Source: Candidatus Bathyarchaeota archaeon (GTDB lineage: Archaea > Thermoproteota > Bathyarchaeia > Bathyarchaeales > SOJC01). Taken from it: DNA of 5,708 bases. The stretch is from assembly GCA_030608925.1 (NCBI GenBank), contig JAUWDF010000057.1, positions 1 to 5,708 on the forward strand. Direction: 5' to 3'. The number at the start of each line of letters is the position of its first letter. Within the stretch, counting starts at the first letter, position 1. This document shows, in pieces, positions 5,325 to 5,708 of the stretch. Position numbers and translations under genes: made by a program. The notes below the pieces were generated by a model. The model saw only the letters and a program-made list of their open reading frames with translations, made no database searches and was not told the origin of the DNA.

Positions 5325-5708
5325 GCTCAGAAACCCCATTCTAATAGAGGGTCTCCCCGGACTGGGAATGGTGGGTAGAATAGCAACACGATACCTTGCT
5401 AAGCAACTGAAAGCTGAAAAACTAGCCCTTCTCTACTCCCCCCATTTCCCATACTATGTAATTGTAAACAAAAAGGGTAACGCTCGACTACTACGGGGGG
5501 AATTTCGCTACTGGAAAAACCAAGAGGGCAGCGACCTAATTTTCTTCACAGGCGACAGTCAAGCTCAAACCATCGAAGGACAGTACGAAATTGCGGAAAC
5601 AATACTAGATTTCGCGAAGAGCCACGGTGTGCAAACAATAGTCACCCTTGGAGGCTATCGCAAAGAAGCCAGCGAAACTCCTAAAGTCATCGCCACCGCT
5701 ACAGATCC
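5290..5708 (+). CDS. PAC2-family protein (COG2047-like), partial
   Basis: The frame opens at an ATG at 5290 and runs off the window after 139 codons. It is a PAC2-family protein, the archaeal relatives of eukaryotic proteasome assembly chaperone 2, also once described as ATP-grasp-like. Seen directly: the glycine-rich opening IEGLPGLGMVGRIA (residues 19-32), the next strand region SPHFPYYVIV, FFTGDSQAQ at about 85-93, and VTLGGYRKE at about 118-126. These are family landmarks in the expected order. Its start overlaps the end of nop10 by 35 bp in a different frame, and a GGAAAG lies shortly upstream of the ATG. A GTG at 5281 is an alternative start three codons earlier. Function in archaea is not settled; a role in proteasome assembly or quality control is inferred from the eukaryotic relatives. 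The C-terminus is missing here. Confidence 0.9.
   Translation, partial: MKTTISEKLRIKLRNPILIEGLPGLGMVGRIATRYLAKQLKAEKLALLYSPHFPYYVIVNKKGNARLLRGEFRYWKNQEGSDLIFFTGDSQAQTIEGQYEIAETILDFAKSHGVQTIVTLGGYRKEASETPKVIATATD

Noticed and set aside
5106..5339. 77-codon minus-strand frame opposite nop10
   Set aside because: It is antisense to a confidently identified Nop10 and has no recognisable domain.

Overview
The window is archaeal chromosome. It carries ribosomal proteins L44e and S27e, the alpha subunit of initiation factor 2, Nop10, an RPA-type single-strand DNA-binding protein and a PAC2-family protein; the first five types are archaeal/eukaryotic and absent from bacteria. TATA-like boxes, few strong Shine-Dalgarno sites and one apparently leaderless gene agree with this. 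A TACK-type archaeon, perhaps a Bathyarchaeia relative, is my impression from gene content and protein style. I cannot confirm the phylum without a tree.

The window splits into two divergent blocks around a promoter region at 3633-3826. To the right, on the plus strand, is a tightly packed operon: rpl44e, rps27e, the eIF2-alpha gene, nop10 and a PAC2-family gene cut by the window end. Gaps are 3, 12 and 1 bp, then a 35-bp overlap. This is a conserved archaeal translation and rRNA-modification gene string.

To the left, on the minus strand and read from 3632 down to 1, come an inositol-monophosphatase-family phosphatase, a calcineurin-like metallophosphoesterase (6 bp later), a short SWIM zinc-finger protein resembling the Sws1/Shu2 recombination factors, a very small candidate membrane protein that may be frameshifted, a two-OB-fold RPA homolog, and the start of a TrpB2-type tryptophan synthase beta chain cut by the window edge.

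The most interesting part is 352-1922. An Sws1-like SWIM protein sits one small ORF away from an RPA homolog, which suggests a link to homologous recombination at single-stranded DNA. Between them is a hydrophobic small ORF that conventional gene calling would probably miss. No RNA genes, CRISPR arrays or mobile elements were seen.
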